Assembly (NCBI GenBank): GCA_903862885.1
Contig: CAIOZU010000001.1
Span: 1-40,870 of the forward strand
DNA length: 40,870 nucleotides
Reading direction: 5' to 3'
Source: an uncultured Pseudomonadota bacterium
Lineage (GTDB): Bacteria; Pseudomonadota; Gammaproteobacteria; Steroidobacterales; Steroidobacteraceae
Below are positions 12,456-21,257 of this stretch, in pieces. The notes under the pieces are model-generated. The model was not told the origin of the DNA. It saw only the letters and a list, made by a program, of their open reading frames with translations, and ran no database searches. The position numbers and the translations under genes were made by a program. How positions within the stretch are numbered: position 1 is the stretch's first letter; each line of letters opens with the position of its first letter.

Positions 12456-13385
12456 TTAGACGGGCGTGGCGGTTGGGCGCTTCTGGCCCACTTCGAGATT
12501 TAAAATGCCTGCCACAATGAGTGCCATGCCCAACCACTGGGGTGTAGTGAGGCGCTCATCCAATAGCCAGATGCCAAGAAAAACAGTGATGGGGGGTCCC
12601 ACGGTGCTCACGATGGCAGCGCGCGGTGCACCCAATCGACGCACGCCCTCGGCGATCGCGAGCATGGGCAGCACGGTGCCGAGCACTACAAGGCAGGCCA
12701 TGACCGTTGTGCCGGTGGGGTTCCAGACCCTGACCGATGCGTCCGATACGATTAAAAAATGTCCAAAGAGGCAGGCGGTGGCGGCTGACAGCGCAAAAAA
12801 AGTAAAGGCGATGCTGCCAAGGCGCGGGGTATATCGGTCGCTGACCAGATAATAGAAGGCGGAGGTCAGCGCACCGGCCAACACAAGCCCCGCACCGGTC
12901 AGGTTGCTTTTAAATACGCGCATATCGAGGCCAGTGACCACCATTAAAATGCCGGCATAGGTGAGTGCTAAGGCAATTAAGACGTGGGTGGCGGGGCGTT
13001 CTCGATAGATCAGTGCATACAGAATCACGATCATAGAGGGGTAGGAGAACAGCAACACGCGCTCCACACTCGCATGGATCAGGACGAGCGCCTGAAAATC
13101 GAGCAGCATGCCGACGTAATAGCAGAGGATACCGGCGAGTGCCGCGGCGGCGATGGCTCGGCCATTGAGTTGACGTAATGACCGCCAGCCGATCGAATGG
13201 ATGGTCCACAAAGCGATCAGCGGTAAGGCTAAGAACGCGCGGGTGGTGATCACCGCGTTGACGGTCCAGCCATCGGCATACAGCAGTTTGGCAAACACGC
13301 CTTTGCAGGCAAAGCCAGCCGCGCCGATAACGGTCAAGGCAATGCCAAGCACCGCATCGCCCGGTGCTCTAAGGATCGGTTTCAT
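12456..13385 (-). CDS. EamA/DMT-family transporter
   Basis: A 309-residue protein with ten hydrophobic segments in two EamA repeats. The second repeat ends in the usual FLGIWLLDERLTTPQWLGMAL, which matches the conserved (L/G)-x-x-E region. It is a drug/metabolite transporter, probably an exporter, with unknown substrate. Its ATG overlaps the stop of the upstream nitroreductase gene by 4 nt (ATGA), so the two are translationally coupled. Confidence 0.88.
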   Translation of the reverse strand: MKPILRAPGDAVLGIALTVIGAAGFACKGVFAKLLYADGWTVNAVITTRAFLALPLIALWTIHSIGWRSLRQLNGRAIAAAALAGILCYYVGMLLDFQALVLIHASVERVLLFSYPSMIVILYALIYRERPATHVLIALALTYAGILMVVTGLDMRVFKSNLTGAGLVLAGALTSAFYYLVSDRYTPRLGSIAFTFFALSAATACLFGHFLIVSDASVRVWNPTGTTVMACLVVLGTVLPMLAIAEGVRRLGAPRAAIVSTVGPPITVFLGIWLLDERLTTPQWLGMALIVAGILNLEVGQKRPTATPV

Positions 13386-14065
13386 GGTGGGGCAGCGTCC
13401 GTGTGCCAGGTGGTGAAGGCCTGCGCATCGATCCGTCCAGGGCGATAGTCATTGACGGACGCCTGAGGATCTTTATACCCCAGTGCCATGCCGCACACTA
13501 AGCGCCGCTCTAAGGGCACCTCAAGATGAGACTTAATGATTCGATGAAAAGGCAGCCAAGCCGCCTGCGGGCAGCTAGCCAACCCGTGGCCTTCGGCGGC
13601 CAACAGCACTGACTGAATGAACATGCCGGTGTCGAGCCAACTGCCCACGGTGAGCGCAGGGTCGAGAAAAAAGAACACCCCGACGGGTGCATCGAAGAAG
13701 CAAAAATTGCGCAGTTCCTGGGCCTGTGAGCGCACATGATCGCCTTTGATAATCCCTAAGCGGCTATACAACCCCCAGCCACACGCGCGACGTCGTCCGA
13801 TGTAAGGCTCATACCACGTGGTGGGGTAATAGGCGTACTCGGGGGTGTGTGCATCGGTGGGGCCTCTGGCCGCCTCCGTGACGGCGGTGACGATGGCATC
13901 GCGCACCGTGCCTTGGGTGACATGCACTTCCCATGGCTGAATATTGCTGCCGCTGGGCGCGAAGCGGGCCGCATCCAAAATAGAAGCGATTAAAGTCTTG
14001 GGCACCGCGTCGCGTAAAAACGCACGAGTCGAGCCGCGGTGGGTGAGGGCCGTGATGACATCCAT
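13382..14065 (-). CDS. Nitroreductase-family oxidoreductase
   Basis: A 227-residue FMN-dependent nitroreductase-family enzyme, cytoplasmic. The N-terminal R-G-S-T-R-A-F motif binds FMN phosphate, and APSGSNIQPWEVHVTQG is the second conserved FMN-binding segment. SWLDTGMFIQSVLLAAEGHGL followed by CPQAAW is the dimer-interface/FMN region. The substrate is unknown. It is the first gene of a two-gene leftward unit with the DMT exporter at 13385. Confidence 0.9.
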   Translation of the reverse strand: MDVITALTHRGSTRAFLRDAVPKTLIASILDAARFAPSGSNIQPWEVHVTQGTVRDAIVTAVTEAARGPTDAHTPEYAYYPTTWYEPYIGRRRACGWGLYSRLGIIKGDHVRSQAQELRNFCFFDAPVGVFFFLDPALTVGSWLDTGMFIQSVLLAAEGHGLASCPQAAWLPFHRIIKSHLEVPLERRLVCGMALGYKDPQASVNDYRPGRIDAQAFTTWHTDAAPP

Positions 14066-14253
14066 TGGGGATCCTCAGTGTCGTTCCAACGCATCCAGTG
14101 TCGTTCAGCGTCATCCGACGTCTCGGGGCGCCGGCGGCGTGGGGCGGCATTTTGGCACAAAACGCCCTGAGCGAGGCACGCATACGCAGAGGTGAAGGGG
14201 CTTTGCCTGTTATCATAAGATGTTCCTGTCCGCTCCTCGGATTCCCCTCACCG
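14066..14253. promoter_or_regulatory. Divergent promoter region between the nitroreductase gene and ppc
   Basis: This 188-bp gap separates the leftward nitroreductase-DMT unit from the rightward ppc gene. It contains a short direct repeat (CAGTGTCGTTC at about 14077 and 14097). No strong -35/-10 pair stands out. The region also reads open in the ppc frame, so a longer ppc start cannot be fully ruled out. Confidence 0.3.
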
Positions 14254-16971
14254 ATGTATCGCCACACCATCCAGTTTCCTGCCAAAGATGAGCCGCTGCG
14301 TGATGACGTGCATGCCTTGGGTGCGCTGGTCGGCGAGATTTTGCTTGAACAATGCGGCAGCGTCTGTTTTGAGCGCGTAGAAGGCGATCGCGTTGCGGCC
14401 ATTCGCCGTCGCGATGGCGAGGCGGACGGGGAGGCGGAGCTGCTCAGTCGAACGACGGGTCGTGAGCCCAGTGAAGCGCGCGATCTGGTGCGCGCGTTCT
14501 CCACTTGGTTTCAGGTAGTGAACTTAGCGGAAAAAGTTCATCGTATTAGGCGCCGGCGAGAGTATCTGAATCACTCTGATCAGCCGCAGCCGGGTGGACT
14601 GGAGGAGGCGCTCGCGGCCATGGTGGCGGATGGCGTGACGCGCGCGGACTTAGATCAGCTACTCACGTCGCTGGTGATTTACCCGGTGTTTACTGCGCAT
14701 CCGACCGAATCGACGCGTCGCACGATTTTGCGTAAGCAACAGCGGGTGACTGACTTGCTGTTGGATCGCTTAGATCCGTCGATGACCCCAATGGAGCGGC
14801 GCGCCAGTTGGGAGCAGATTCGAACGGAGCTGACGTCGGGTTGGCAAACCGAAGAACATCCGCGCAATCGCTTGACCGTTGATGATGAGCGCGAGCACGT
14901 GCTGTTTTTCTTGGCGGAGATCTTGTATCGCCTGGTGCCGGGTTTTTACGAAGGCTTAGCAGCGGCCATTGAGAAAACCTTTCATACCCCAGTGGCGGTG
15001 AGCGAGCTTCCAAGGATTCTGCGTTTTGGTTCGTGGGTCGGCGGCGATATGGATGGCGCGCCCGATGTGCATGCCAAAGTGATTCGTGAAACCTTACAAC
15101 GGCAACACGTGGTCATTCTGAAAAGCTATTTTCAAGAAGTCGAACGGCTCGGCGAAAAACTCTCCCAAAGTGCCACGCGAGCAGGCGTCTCGAGTGCCTT
15201 ACACGCCAGAATCAATCAGTATGTAGCGGCGTTGCCCGAGGCGCGCGAAAGCGCGCCCGCACGCCACGATTCGATGCCTTATCGGCAATTTTGCTCGCAG
15301 ATTGCACTGTTGCTGAAGAACACCTATGAAGGCCTGCCGCACCGCTATGAGTCGGCGGCGCAGTTGGCTTCGGATCTGCAGTTGATGGCGGATAGTTTGG
15401 CTGCCCACCGCGGTGGCAACGCGGGCTTGTTTTATGTCCATCGCTTGCTGCGACGTCTCGACACCTTTCAATTTTATTTAGCGACCCTCGATGTGCGTCA
15501 GCACACCGAGGTGCATCGCTCAGTCGTCGGTCAAGGTTTGGGTGATGCCCATTTTGCTACGCGCTCCCCCGCGGAGCGTTTGGCGCGCCTGCGATTGGCG
15601 CTTGAGAACGATGAGCCACCGAGTGTGCTCCTAGACGCGGCGGGCCGTCGCAGCTTGGCGGTGTTTGAACAGATTATGCAATCCCGACACCGCTATGGTC
15701 GCGACGCGATCGGTGATTATGTGATCAGCGGCGCGGAAGGGGCGGATGATGTGTTGGCGGTGCTGTTATTGGCGCGCTGGGCGGATGTCATCGATAAGCG
15801 CACCGCTCAGGTACCGCTGGATGTCACGCCGTTGTTCGACTCAATGAGTGCGCTGACCGACAGTGGCGTCATCTTGCGCACGCTCTTGGCAGAACCGAGC
15901 TATCAACGTCATTTGCAGGCACGTGGCCAGCAGCAGCGGGTGATGGTCGGCTATGGCACCAGCAAAGAAGGGGGTTTGATCGCCTCCCGTTGGGCTTTGT
16001 ATCAGGCGCAGGCACACATGATGGCGGTGGCTCAGGAGGCCGACGTCTTACTCACCATCGCCCATGGTCGAGTGAGTGCGACCAGCCGAGGTGCCAGTCG
16101 GGTCGCGACGCTCTTTAAGTCCTCACCACCCGGCAGTTTTTCGGGTGTGCTGCGAGCCACCGAGCAGGGGGATGTGATTCATCAGCACTATGTGCTGCGA
16201 CCGATTGCCATGCGCAGTTTGGAGCAGGCCTTCGGGGCCGCCAGTCAGGCGCTCGCCGCGCGTGTGATACCCGCGCCGCGTGCGGCTGCCTTTGTGACTG
16301 CTTTGAATACCTTGAGTGCGATGAGTGCGCAACTCTATCGAGCGCGAGTGCACGAGGCCCCAGGGTTCTTTGAGTATTTTCGTGCAGCCACCCCGATTGA
16401 TGTGATTGAGCGCATGCAAATTGGATCACGGCCGACGGCGCGCGTCGGTCGGGTCGGTATGGATGCGCTGCGGGCAGTGCCCTTTGGGTTCGCGTGGAGC
16501 CAGAGTCGGCACTTTTTGTCGGGCTGGTTTGGGGTCGGCGCGGGTTTAGAGGCGGTCGCGGCTAGCCAGGGCGCGAGTGTCTTGCAGGCGATGCTGGTCG
16601 AGGATCCTTTGTTTGCTGCTCTGTTCGATGAAGTCGAATACAGTGTGGCGGTTGCTGATATGCAAATTGCCGCGTGGTACACAGCGCTGGCGGCGCCCGA
16701 GCAGCAACATCATTATGCGGCCATCTTGACTGAGTACCAACGCACGCGAGACTGGGTGTTACGTCTGAAGGGCGAGCAGGCCTTGTTAGATCGGGATACC
16801 AGCATCCAGCGGGCGATGAAGCTTCGAAATCCTTACATCGACCCGATGCATTTGATGCAAATTGACTTGCTGCGCCGTTGGCGCGCGTCAGGTAGTCCGG
16901 TGGGCGATATGCAAGAGGCGCTGATCGCCAGTGTCGGGGGTATCTCGCAGGGTTTGCAGGCGACCGGCTGA
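14254..16971 (+). CDS. ppc: Phosphoenolpyruvate carboxylase
   Basis: Forms oxaloacetate from PEP and bicarbonate, refilling the citric acid cycle. It is 905 residues from the ATG at 14254, chosen because the family N-terminal core (DEPLRDDVHALGALVGEIL) starts just after it; upstream in-frame sequence is not PEPC-like. Catalytic landmarks are present: FTAHPTEST with the active-site His, GSWVGGDMDGAPDV, DVRQH, the lysine of GYGTSKEGG, and HGR. Two loops deviate from the E. coli type: GYSDSAKDAG reads GYGTSKEGG, and the glycine loop after HGR (usually GGSIGRGG) reads VSATSRGA, though the Arg stays in register. The C-terminus GLQATG approximates the usual QNTG. It converges with sdaA with 6 bp between stops. 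Confidence 0.93.
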   Translation: MYRHTIQFPAKDEPLRDDVHALGALVGEILLEQCGSVCFERVEGDRVAAIRRRDGEADGEAELLSRTTGREPSEARDLVRAFSTWFQVVNLAEKVHRIRRRREYLNHSDQPQPGGLEEALAAMVADGVTRADLDQLLTSLVIYPVFTAHPTESTRRTILRKQQRVTDLLLDRLDPSMTPMERRASWEQIRTELTSGWQTEEHPRNRLTVDDEREHVLFFLAEILYRLVPGFYEGLAAAIEKTFHTPVAVSELPRILRFGSWVGGDMDGAPDVHAKVIRETLQRQHVVILKSYFQEVERLGEKLSQSATRAGVSSALHARINQYVAALPEARESAPARHDSMPYRQFCSQIALLLKNTYEGLPHRYESAAQLASDLQLMADSLAAHRGGNAGLFYVHRLLRRLDTFQFYLATLDVRQHTEVHRSVVGQGLGDAHFATRSPAERLARLRLALENDEPPSVLLDAAGRRSLAVFEQIMQSRHRYGRDAIGDYVISGAEGADDVLAVLLLARWADVIDKRTAQVPLDVTPLFDSMSALTDSGVILRTLLAEPSYQRHLQARGQQQRVMVGYGTSKEGGLIASRWALYQAQAHMMAVAQEADVLLTIAHGRVSATSRGASRVATLFKSSPPGSFSGVLRATEQGDVIHQHYVLRPIAMRSLEQAFGAASQALAARVIPAPRAAAFVTALNTLSAMSAQLYRARVHEAPGFFEYFRAATPIDVIERMQIGSRPTARVGRVGMDALRAVPFGFAWSQSRHFLSGWFGVGAGLEAVAASQGASVLQAMLVEDPLFAALFDEVEYSVAVADMQIAAWYTALAAPEQQHHYAAILTEYQRTRDWVLRLKGEQALLDRDTSIQRAMKLRNPYIDPMHLMQIDLLRRWRASGSPVGDMQEALIASVGGISQGLQATG

Positions 16972-16981
16972 GTCGACTCAG
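16968..16981. other. 14-bp perfect palindrome spanning two convergent stop codons
   Basis: CTGAGTCGACTCAG holds the TGA of ppc and the TGA of the converging sdaA. It is too short and lacks T-runs, so it is not a clear intrinsic terminator. Confidence 0.5.
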
Positions 16982-18348
16982 CACTCCGGTACGTTCACCG
17001 CAAGACCGCCTTGCGAGGTTTCTTTGTAGATGGCGGACATGTCCTCGCCGGTTTGTCGCATGGTGGCAATCACTTGGTCGAGGGACACTTTGTGCGTGCC
17101 ATCGCCGTGCATGGCCAAGCGAGCGGCGTTGATCGCTTTGACGGAGCCCATGGCGTTTCGCTCAATACACGGGATCTGCACCAAGCCCGCGATCGGATCA
17201 CAGGTCAAGCCGAGATTGTGCTCCATGCCAATCTCAGCAGCGTTTTCAATCTGCTCGTTGCTGCCGTTCAGTGCCGCCACCAGACCGGCGGCGGCCATCG
17301 AGCAAGCAACGCCCACTTCGCCTTGGCAACCCATTTCTGCACCTGAAATCGAGGCGTTTTTCTTGTACAGCATGCCGATGGCGGCACTGACCAGCAGAAA
17401 GCGAATCATGCCCTCATCTGAGGCGCCGGGCTCAAAGCGGTGGTAGTAAGCGAGCACCGCTGGAATGATGCCGGCGGCCCCATTGGTGGGTGCGGTGACC
17501 ACGCGGCCACCGGCCGCATTTTCTTCGTTGACCGCCAAGGCATAGGCATTCACCCAGTCCATGGCATACATCGGGGAGGTGGGGTTCGCCTCATTCAATT
17601 GGCGACTGAGTTTGGGCGCTCGACGCCGCACTTTTAACACGCCGGGCAAAATGCCTTCCGCCGCGAAACCACGTTCCATGCACGATTGCATCACATGCCA
17701 GAGCTTCATCAGGTGGGCAATGGTGTGCTCTTTCGGTCTAAAGGCGGTTTCGTTGGCCATCACCAATTCATGAAGCGCCAGATTATTTTCCTTGGCGACA
17801 CTCAGCAGTTCTGAGCCGGAATGAAAGTCATAAGGGATGTGCACTTTGATGCCGACCGCCGAGGGTGAATCGAATTCGTCTGAGCGCGAGATGAACCCGC
17901 CGCCGAGGGAGTAATACTCTTCACGCAATAGCACCTCACCACTGAGTCCCAGTGCGGTGAAGCGCATGCCGTTGGAGTGGCTCGGTAAGGTTTGATCGCG
18001 GTGCCAGAGCACATCCATGGGTTCATCAAAGTGAATGAGCTTTTCACCTGCCAGCAGCAGCTGCTTCAGATGGCGAATGCGTTGCAGCGTGGGCTCGACG
18101 AGGGTGGGGTCAAGCTCGTCTGGGGCGTGTCCTTCAAGGCCTAATAAGATCGCCAGATCCGTGCAATGTCCGCGGCCGGTGAGTGCCAGCGAGCCGTACA
18201 ACTGGGCGCCCACTTGGGTGGTGCTCTCTAGTAAGCTGCGATCGCGCAGGGTGTGGGCAAAACGGCGCGCAGCATTCATCGGACCCATGGTGTGTGAGCT
18301 TGAGGGGCCGATGCCAATTTTGAAAATATCCAGCACGCTGAGTGTCAT
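16978..18348 (-). CDS. sdaA: L-serine ammonia-lyase (single-chain, iron-sulfur)
   Basis: Converts L-serine to pyruvate and ammonia; 456 residues from the preferred ATG at 18348 (an in-frame start 12 codons upstream precedes the family N-terminus [18 protein letters not shown]). The beta domain is at about 5-160 and the catalytic alpha domain at about 190-456. Cluster-binding cysteines appear in [15 protein letters not shown] and [12 protein letters not shown]. The protein ends in Cys (LAVNVPEC). In the type 2 L-serine dehydratase of Legionella the C-terminal Cys folds back to occupy an iron site, and this sequence keeps that feature. No good ribosome site is visible. Confidence 0.95.
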   Translation of the reverse strand: MTLSVLDIFKIGIGPSSSHTMGPMNAARRFAHTLRDRSLLESTTQVGAQLYGSLALTGRGHCTDLAILLGLEGHAPDELDPTLVEPTLQRIRHLKQLLLAGEKLIHFDEPMDVLWHRDQTLPSHSNGMRFTALGLSGEVLLREEYYSLGGGFISRSDEFDSPSAVGIKVHIPYDFHSGSELLSVAKENNLALHELVMANETAFRPKEHTIAHLMKLWHVMQSCMERGFAAEGILPGVLKVRRRAPKLSRQLNEANPTSPMYAMDWVNAYALAVNEENAAGGRVVTAPTNGAAGIIPAVLAYYHRFEPGASDEGMIRFLLVSAAIGMLYKKNASISGAEMGCQGEVGVACSMAAAGLVAALNGSNEQIENAAEIGMEHNLGLTCDPIAGLVQIPCIERNAMGSVKAINAARLAMHGDGTHKVSLDQVIATMRQTGEDMSAIYKETSQGGLAVNVPEC

Positions 18349-18524
18349 GGGGGGGAGTGTGACCGGCTTAGCGGTATCCCGCAATTGCCATCGCTCGCCA
18401 GTCGGCGGACGCTATATCCCTCAAGGTTCGTTGGCCACCGGAGTGGGGTGGGATAATTTAGTGAGGCCTAGGGGGTGATCGCCGATACACTGGGTATCGG
18501 CAGTCGCCTGTCTGTGAGGTGCGT

Positions 18525-19100
18525 GTGAGTTCATCGTCTGAGCGGGCTGTGTGCGTGTATTGCGCCGCGAGTACGCGGGCTGATCCGGCTTTTTATGCGG
18601 CGGCCGCTCGGCTGGGTACGCTGTTGGCGGAGGATGGGCGGGTGGTGGTGTATGGCGGCGGCCGCTACGGCTCGATGGGTGCCCTAGCGGAGGGTGCGCT
18701 CGCTGCCGGCGGTCGGGTGATCGGGGTAATGCCACGCTTTCTGCAAGATTTGGAGGTGGCGCACGAACACTTAAGCGAGCTGCACATTGTTGAGGACATG
18801 CGCTCGCGCAAACATCAGATGATGCTGCGCAGTCGCGCGGTGGTGGCGTTGCCCGGGGGCTATGGCACCTTAGAGGAGCTGCTCGAGGCCATGACTTTAA
18901 AGCGCCTCGGTGTCTATGGTGGGCCGATCGTGATGGTCAATACCCGGCAGTACTTCGATCCTTTGCTCAGGATGTTGGAGTCCGCCGTAGCAGAGCGATT
19001 TTTGGAGGACACGCATCGAGCGCTGTGGCAGTGTGTGGCTACACCGGATGAGGTGATTCCTTTACTCAATGCCTGTGCTTACGCGCAGAGTGTATTTTAA
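18525..19100 (+). CDS. LOG-family protein (Rossmann-fold, nucleotide 5'-monophosphate nucleosidase-like)
   Basis: About 191 residues. The lysine-decarboxylase-like PGGYGTLEE motif and the glycine-rich VVYGGGRYGSMGALAEGAL loop define the LOG/TIGR00730 family. Characterised members cleave nucleoside monophosphates such as cytokinin ribotides or AMP/purine nucleotides; older databases call them lysine decarboxylases, which is a misnomer. The GTG at 18525 has TGAGG six bases upstream; a GTG at 18519 is in frame and also possible. The 3' end is followed closely by the DUF4404 gene, so it likely heads a rightward operon. Confidence 0.88.
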   Translation: MSSSSERAVCVYCAASTRADPAFYAAAARLGTLLAEDGRVVVYGGGRYGSMGALAEGALAAGGRVIGVMPRFLQDLEVAHEHLSELHIVEDMRSRKHQMMLRSRAVVALPGGYGTLEELLEAMTLKRLGVYGGPIVMVNTRQYFDPLLRMLESAVAERFLEDTHRALWQCVATPDEVIPLLNACAYAQSVF

Positions 19101-19128
19101 CAGCGGTCACACCGCATTCGAGGGCACT

Positions 19129-19374
19129 GTGTCTGCATCATCACTGCAATTGTTATTAGCCAAACTGCATGCGCAGTTAGCGCAGCATCCGACCCTCAGT
19201 GCGGAGGAGCGGCGTCTGATCGAGGTGGTGGTGGCGGATTGCGAGCAGATCGATCGGTCAGGCGACACCCGTCAGGGGCTCATTGAGCTCGCCCTGCACT
19301 TCAGTGTCAAACATCCCACCGTCGCCGCGAGTTTGCGTGAGTTGATGGATCTGTTGGCACATGCCGGGGTGTGA
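19129..19374 (+). CDS. DUF4404 family protein
   Basis: A small helical protein of about 81 residues (LLLAKLHAQLAQHPTLSAEE, then HFSVKHPTVAASLREL and LMDLLAHAGV), matching the DUF4404 pattern of a charged helix pair and a conserved (E/K)HPT motif. Function unknown. The frame is open from an ATG at 19069 inside the LOG gene, but the GTG at 19129 has GAGGG close upstream and starts exactly where the domain begins. It sits between the LOG and GNAT genes. Confidence 0.75.
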   Translation: MSASSLQLLLAKLHAQLAQHPTLSAEERRLIEVVVADCEQIDRSGDTRQGLIELALHFSVKHPTVAASLRELMDLLAHAGV

Positions 19375-19390
19375 GAGTGTGCGTGAGCCG

Positions 19391-19870
19391 ATGCGCTTAC
19401 GAGTCGGGGTGGCGGAGGATCTCCCCTTTGTGATGGCAACCGAGCGTCTGCCAGGTCACGAGCGCTTGACGGCGCAGTGGTCACTCGAGGCGCATCGGCA
19501 GGCGCTGGCCCAAGACGACACCCGTTATCTGCTCGCGCACCGCCCGCGTGACGGTGAGGTAGGCTTTGTGATCTTGCAGCCGGTGGCGGATCGCCATGAG
19601 GGCACTAAATTAAAGCGCATTTGTGTCAACCCACCTGGGCAGGGACTCGGTGCCTTGGTGCTGCGAGCGCTCATGGACTGGGTGTTTGTTACGCTCCCCA
19701 CCGATCGACTGTGGCTCGATGTGTTTACTCACAACGAGCGCGCGAGGCGCGCCTACCGACGGGCGGGGTTCACCGAGGATGGTCTTTTGCGCGCCGCCTA
19801 TCGACTCCCGGATGGTGCCACCGCAGATCGGGTGATCATGTCGGTGCTGCGTTCGGAGTGGTCCGCTTGA
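19391..19870 (+). CDS. GNAT-family N-acetyltransferase
   Basis: About 159 residues from the ATG at 19391. The acetyl-CoA binding segment (CVNPPGQGLGALVLRAL) is motif A, and NERARRAYRRAGFTEDGLLR is motif B with the typical R-R-A-Y-x-x-x-G-F. An N-acyltransferase of unknown substrate. An in-frame ATG at 19361 would overlap the DUF4404 gene. The stop overlaps the TTG start proposed for the next gene. Confidence 0.85.
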   Translation: MRLRVGVAEDLPFVMATERLPGHERLTAQWSLEAHRQALAQDDTRYLLAHRPRDGEVGFVILQPVADRHEGTKLKRICVNPPGQGLGALVLRALMDWVFVTLPTDRLWLDVFTHNERARRAYRRAGFTEDGLLRAAYRLPDGATADRVIMSVLRSEWSA

Positions 19871-20571
19871 GACGCCTGCGGTGCGTGTGGCTTTGCGCGC
19901 TCGGTGTGCTGTCGGTGGGTCAGGCGGCACCCCCTGCGGTGGCTGATGACTGGCCGCCGACGGTGGTCACGCACTTGGCCACCGACCACCCGTGGGTGGC
20001 GCTCACCTTCGATGCCTGTGAAGCCGGTGAGCGTGTGCGGCTCGATCAGGGCATCACGGCATTTTTATTGGCGCATCAGATTCCCTTCACGGTGTTCATG
20101 GGCGGTCGATTCGCGAGAGACAATCAAGACGCGGTGCGCGAGCTCGCAAAAAGTCCCCTGGTATCTATTCAAAACCATAGCTGGAGCCATCCTCGTGACA
20201 TGCGTCTGCTCTCGGATGAGGCGGTACGTATCGAGGTGAGTCGGGCGCAAACTCTGTTGACAGAGATGACCGGCAAGCCACCGTCGATGTTTCGTTTTCC
20301 TGGTGGGCATGCCGATCAGCGAACCGTTGATCTGGTGCGGGGTATGGGTCTAGAGGTGGTGCATTGGCGTTGGCCGGAGGGGGATCCTGACCCACGCATT
20401 GAAGCGGAGGCGTTGGTGTCGCAGACCTTAGAACGCACGCGCGCCGGCGACATTCTGATCTTTCATATCAATGGCCGCGGTTGGCACACCCTAGAGGCAT
20501 TACCGCGTCTCATTGAGGGCTTAAGCGCCCGAGGCTTTGAGTGGGTGCTGTTGGATCCCACGCGATTTTAA
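19867..20571 (+). CDS. Exported polysaccharide deacetylase (NodB-fold)
   Basis: About 234 residues. The start is inferred as TTG at 19867, overlapping the GNAT stop (TTGA) and giving MRRLRC followed by a signal peptide ending near GQAAPPAVADD; the frame upstream is only antisense/shadow sequence. The NodB homology domain has VALTFDACEAG (first catalytic Asp), NHSWSHP (the His-x-x-x-His metal pair) and FRFPGG. The TFDAC variant of the usual TFDD is typical of one bacterial subgroup. It likely deacetylates a cell-wall or surface glycan in the periplasm. Last gene of the LOG-DUF4404-GNAT-deacetylase run. Confidence 0.85.
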   Translation: MRRLRCVWLCALGVLSVGQAAPPAVADDWPPTVVTHLATDHPWVALTFDACEAGERVRLDQGITAFLLAHQIPFTVFMGGRFARDNQDAVRELAKSPLVSIQNHSWSHPRDMRLLSDEAVRIEVSRAQTLLTEMTGKPPSMFRFPGGHADQRTVDLVRGMGLEVVHWRWPEGDPDPRIEAEALVSQTLERTRAGDILIFHINGRGWHTLEALPRLIEGLSARGFEWVLLDPTRF

Positions 20572-20766
20572 AGCGCAAGCGGTGATGCGGACTTCAAGTC
20601 CTCTATAGTCCACACCAACTCATTGATATGATTCAGTTATCTACCATAGAATATGGGTATAGGTAACCGGATGTGTAAGACAGGTGGGCCTATCGACGTC
20701 CCCCCTGAAAGGCGTCCCGACAAGCGCTAGCGTCTGACCGATGGCAAGGAGGTTGGACGTGATGGC
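20572..20766. other. Intergenic spacer left of the IS remnant
   Basis: No gene is seen. It includes a short inverted repeat GGACTT-C-AAGTCC at about 20590, then AT-rich DNA. I looked for a tRNA because of the TTCAAGTCC string; the flanking arms do not pair. Confidence 0.25.
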
Positions 20767-21018
20767 GTGACGATCCGCCACATTGAGCCTAGGAAGCCAA
20801 ATCAAAACGCCTACATCGAATCGTTTAATGGGCGACTGAGCGATGCGTGCTTGAACGAAAACGGGTTCGTCAGTGTGGCGCAAGCGCAGCGGACGATGGC
20901 GGCGTGGCGATACGAATTTAACGAGGACAGACCGAAGAAAGCACTTGGCGGTATGACCCCTACCGAGTACGCGAGACCAATGACTCAAAGAGCAGATATA
21001 TTAACGGTCAGACTCTAG
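20767..21018 (+). pseudogene. IS3-family transposase (OrfB) C-terminal fragment
   Basis: About 83 codons matching the end of the IS3-type integrase core: IEPRKPNQNAYIESFNGR with the last catalytic Glu, then ACLNENGF and YEFNEDRPKKALGGMTPTEYA. The rest of OrfB (two catalytic Asp) and OrfA are absent, so it cannot transpose. The bases after the stop (GACTCAAACAGGGGGG near 21030-21046) look like the terminal sequence of an IS3-group element. A remnant of a decayed insertion next to the hydantoinase gene. Confidence 0.85.
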
Positions 21019-21108
21019 ATGCCCTCAGGACTCAAACAGGGGGGGCGTCGGCGGTAGTCAACATCCCACTGTTTATATGCGTCGCAGGGCGATAGCGCAG
21101 TGGAGCGT

Positions 21109-21164
21109 GACATAGTGTGTGACACGGTGTTTGACACGGTGTTTGCCTCGGTGTTTGACACAGG
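21109..21164. repeat. 12-nt tandem repeat (about 4.6 units)
   Basis: Units GACATAGTGTGT, GACACGGTGTTT, GACACGGTGTTT, GCCTCGGTGTTT and a partial GACACAG run head to tail from 21109. They lie just past the IS3 remnant and downstream of the leftward hydantoinase gene. Non-coding in appearance; function unknown. Confidence 0.8.
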
Positions 21165-21257
21165 GGCTCTAAAAAAAGTACGCAGTAAAAATATTTTGTA
21201 GCAAGCGTGGATGACGGCGCAGACGATTATTTTTTATGTGGTGTGTTGTAAAAGTGT

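Noticed and set aside
13809-14504. 231-codon minus-strand frame across the ppc/nitroreductase gap
   Set aside because: Overlaps two well-supported genes; Arg/Ser/Pro-rich, with no start context or recognisable domain.
20590-20625. Possible tRNA T-arm (GGACTTCAAGTCC) near the IS remnant
   Set aside because: The stem around TTCAAGT does not pair in tRNA geometry, and no acceptor or anticodon arms can be built.
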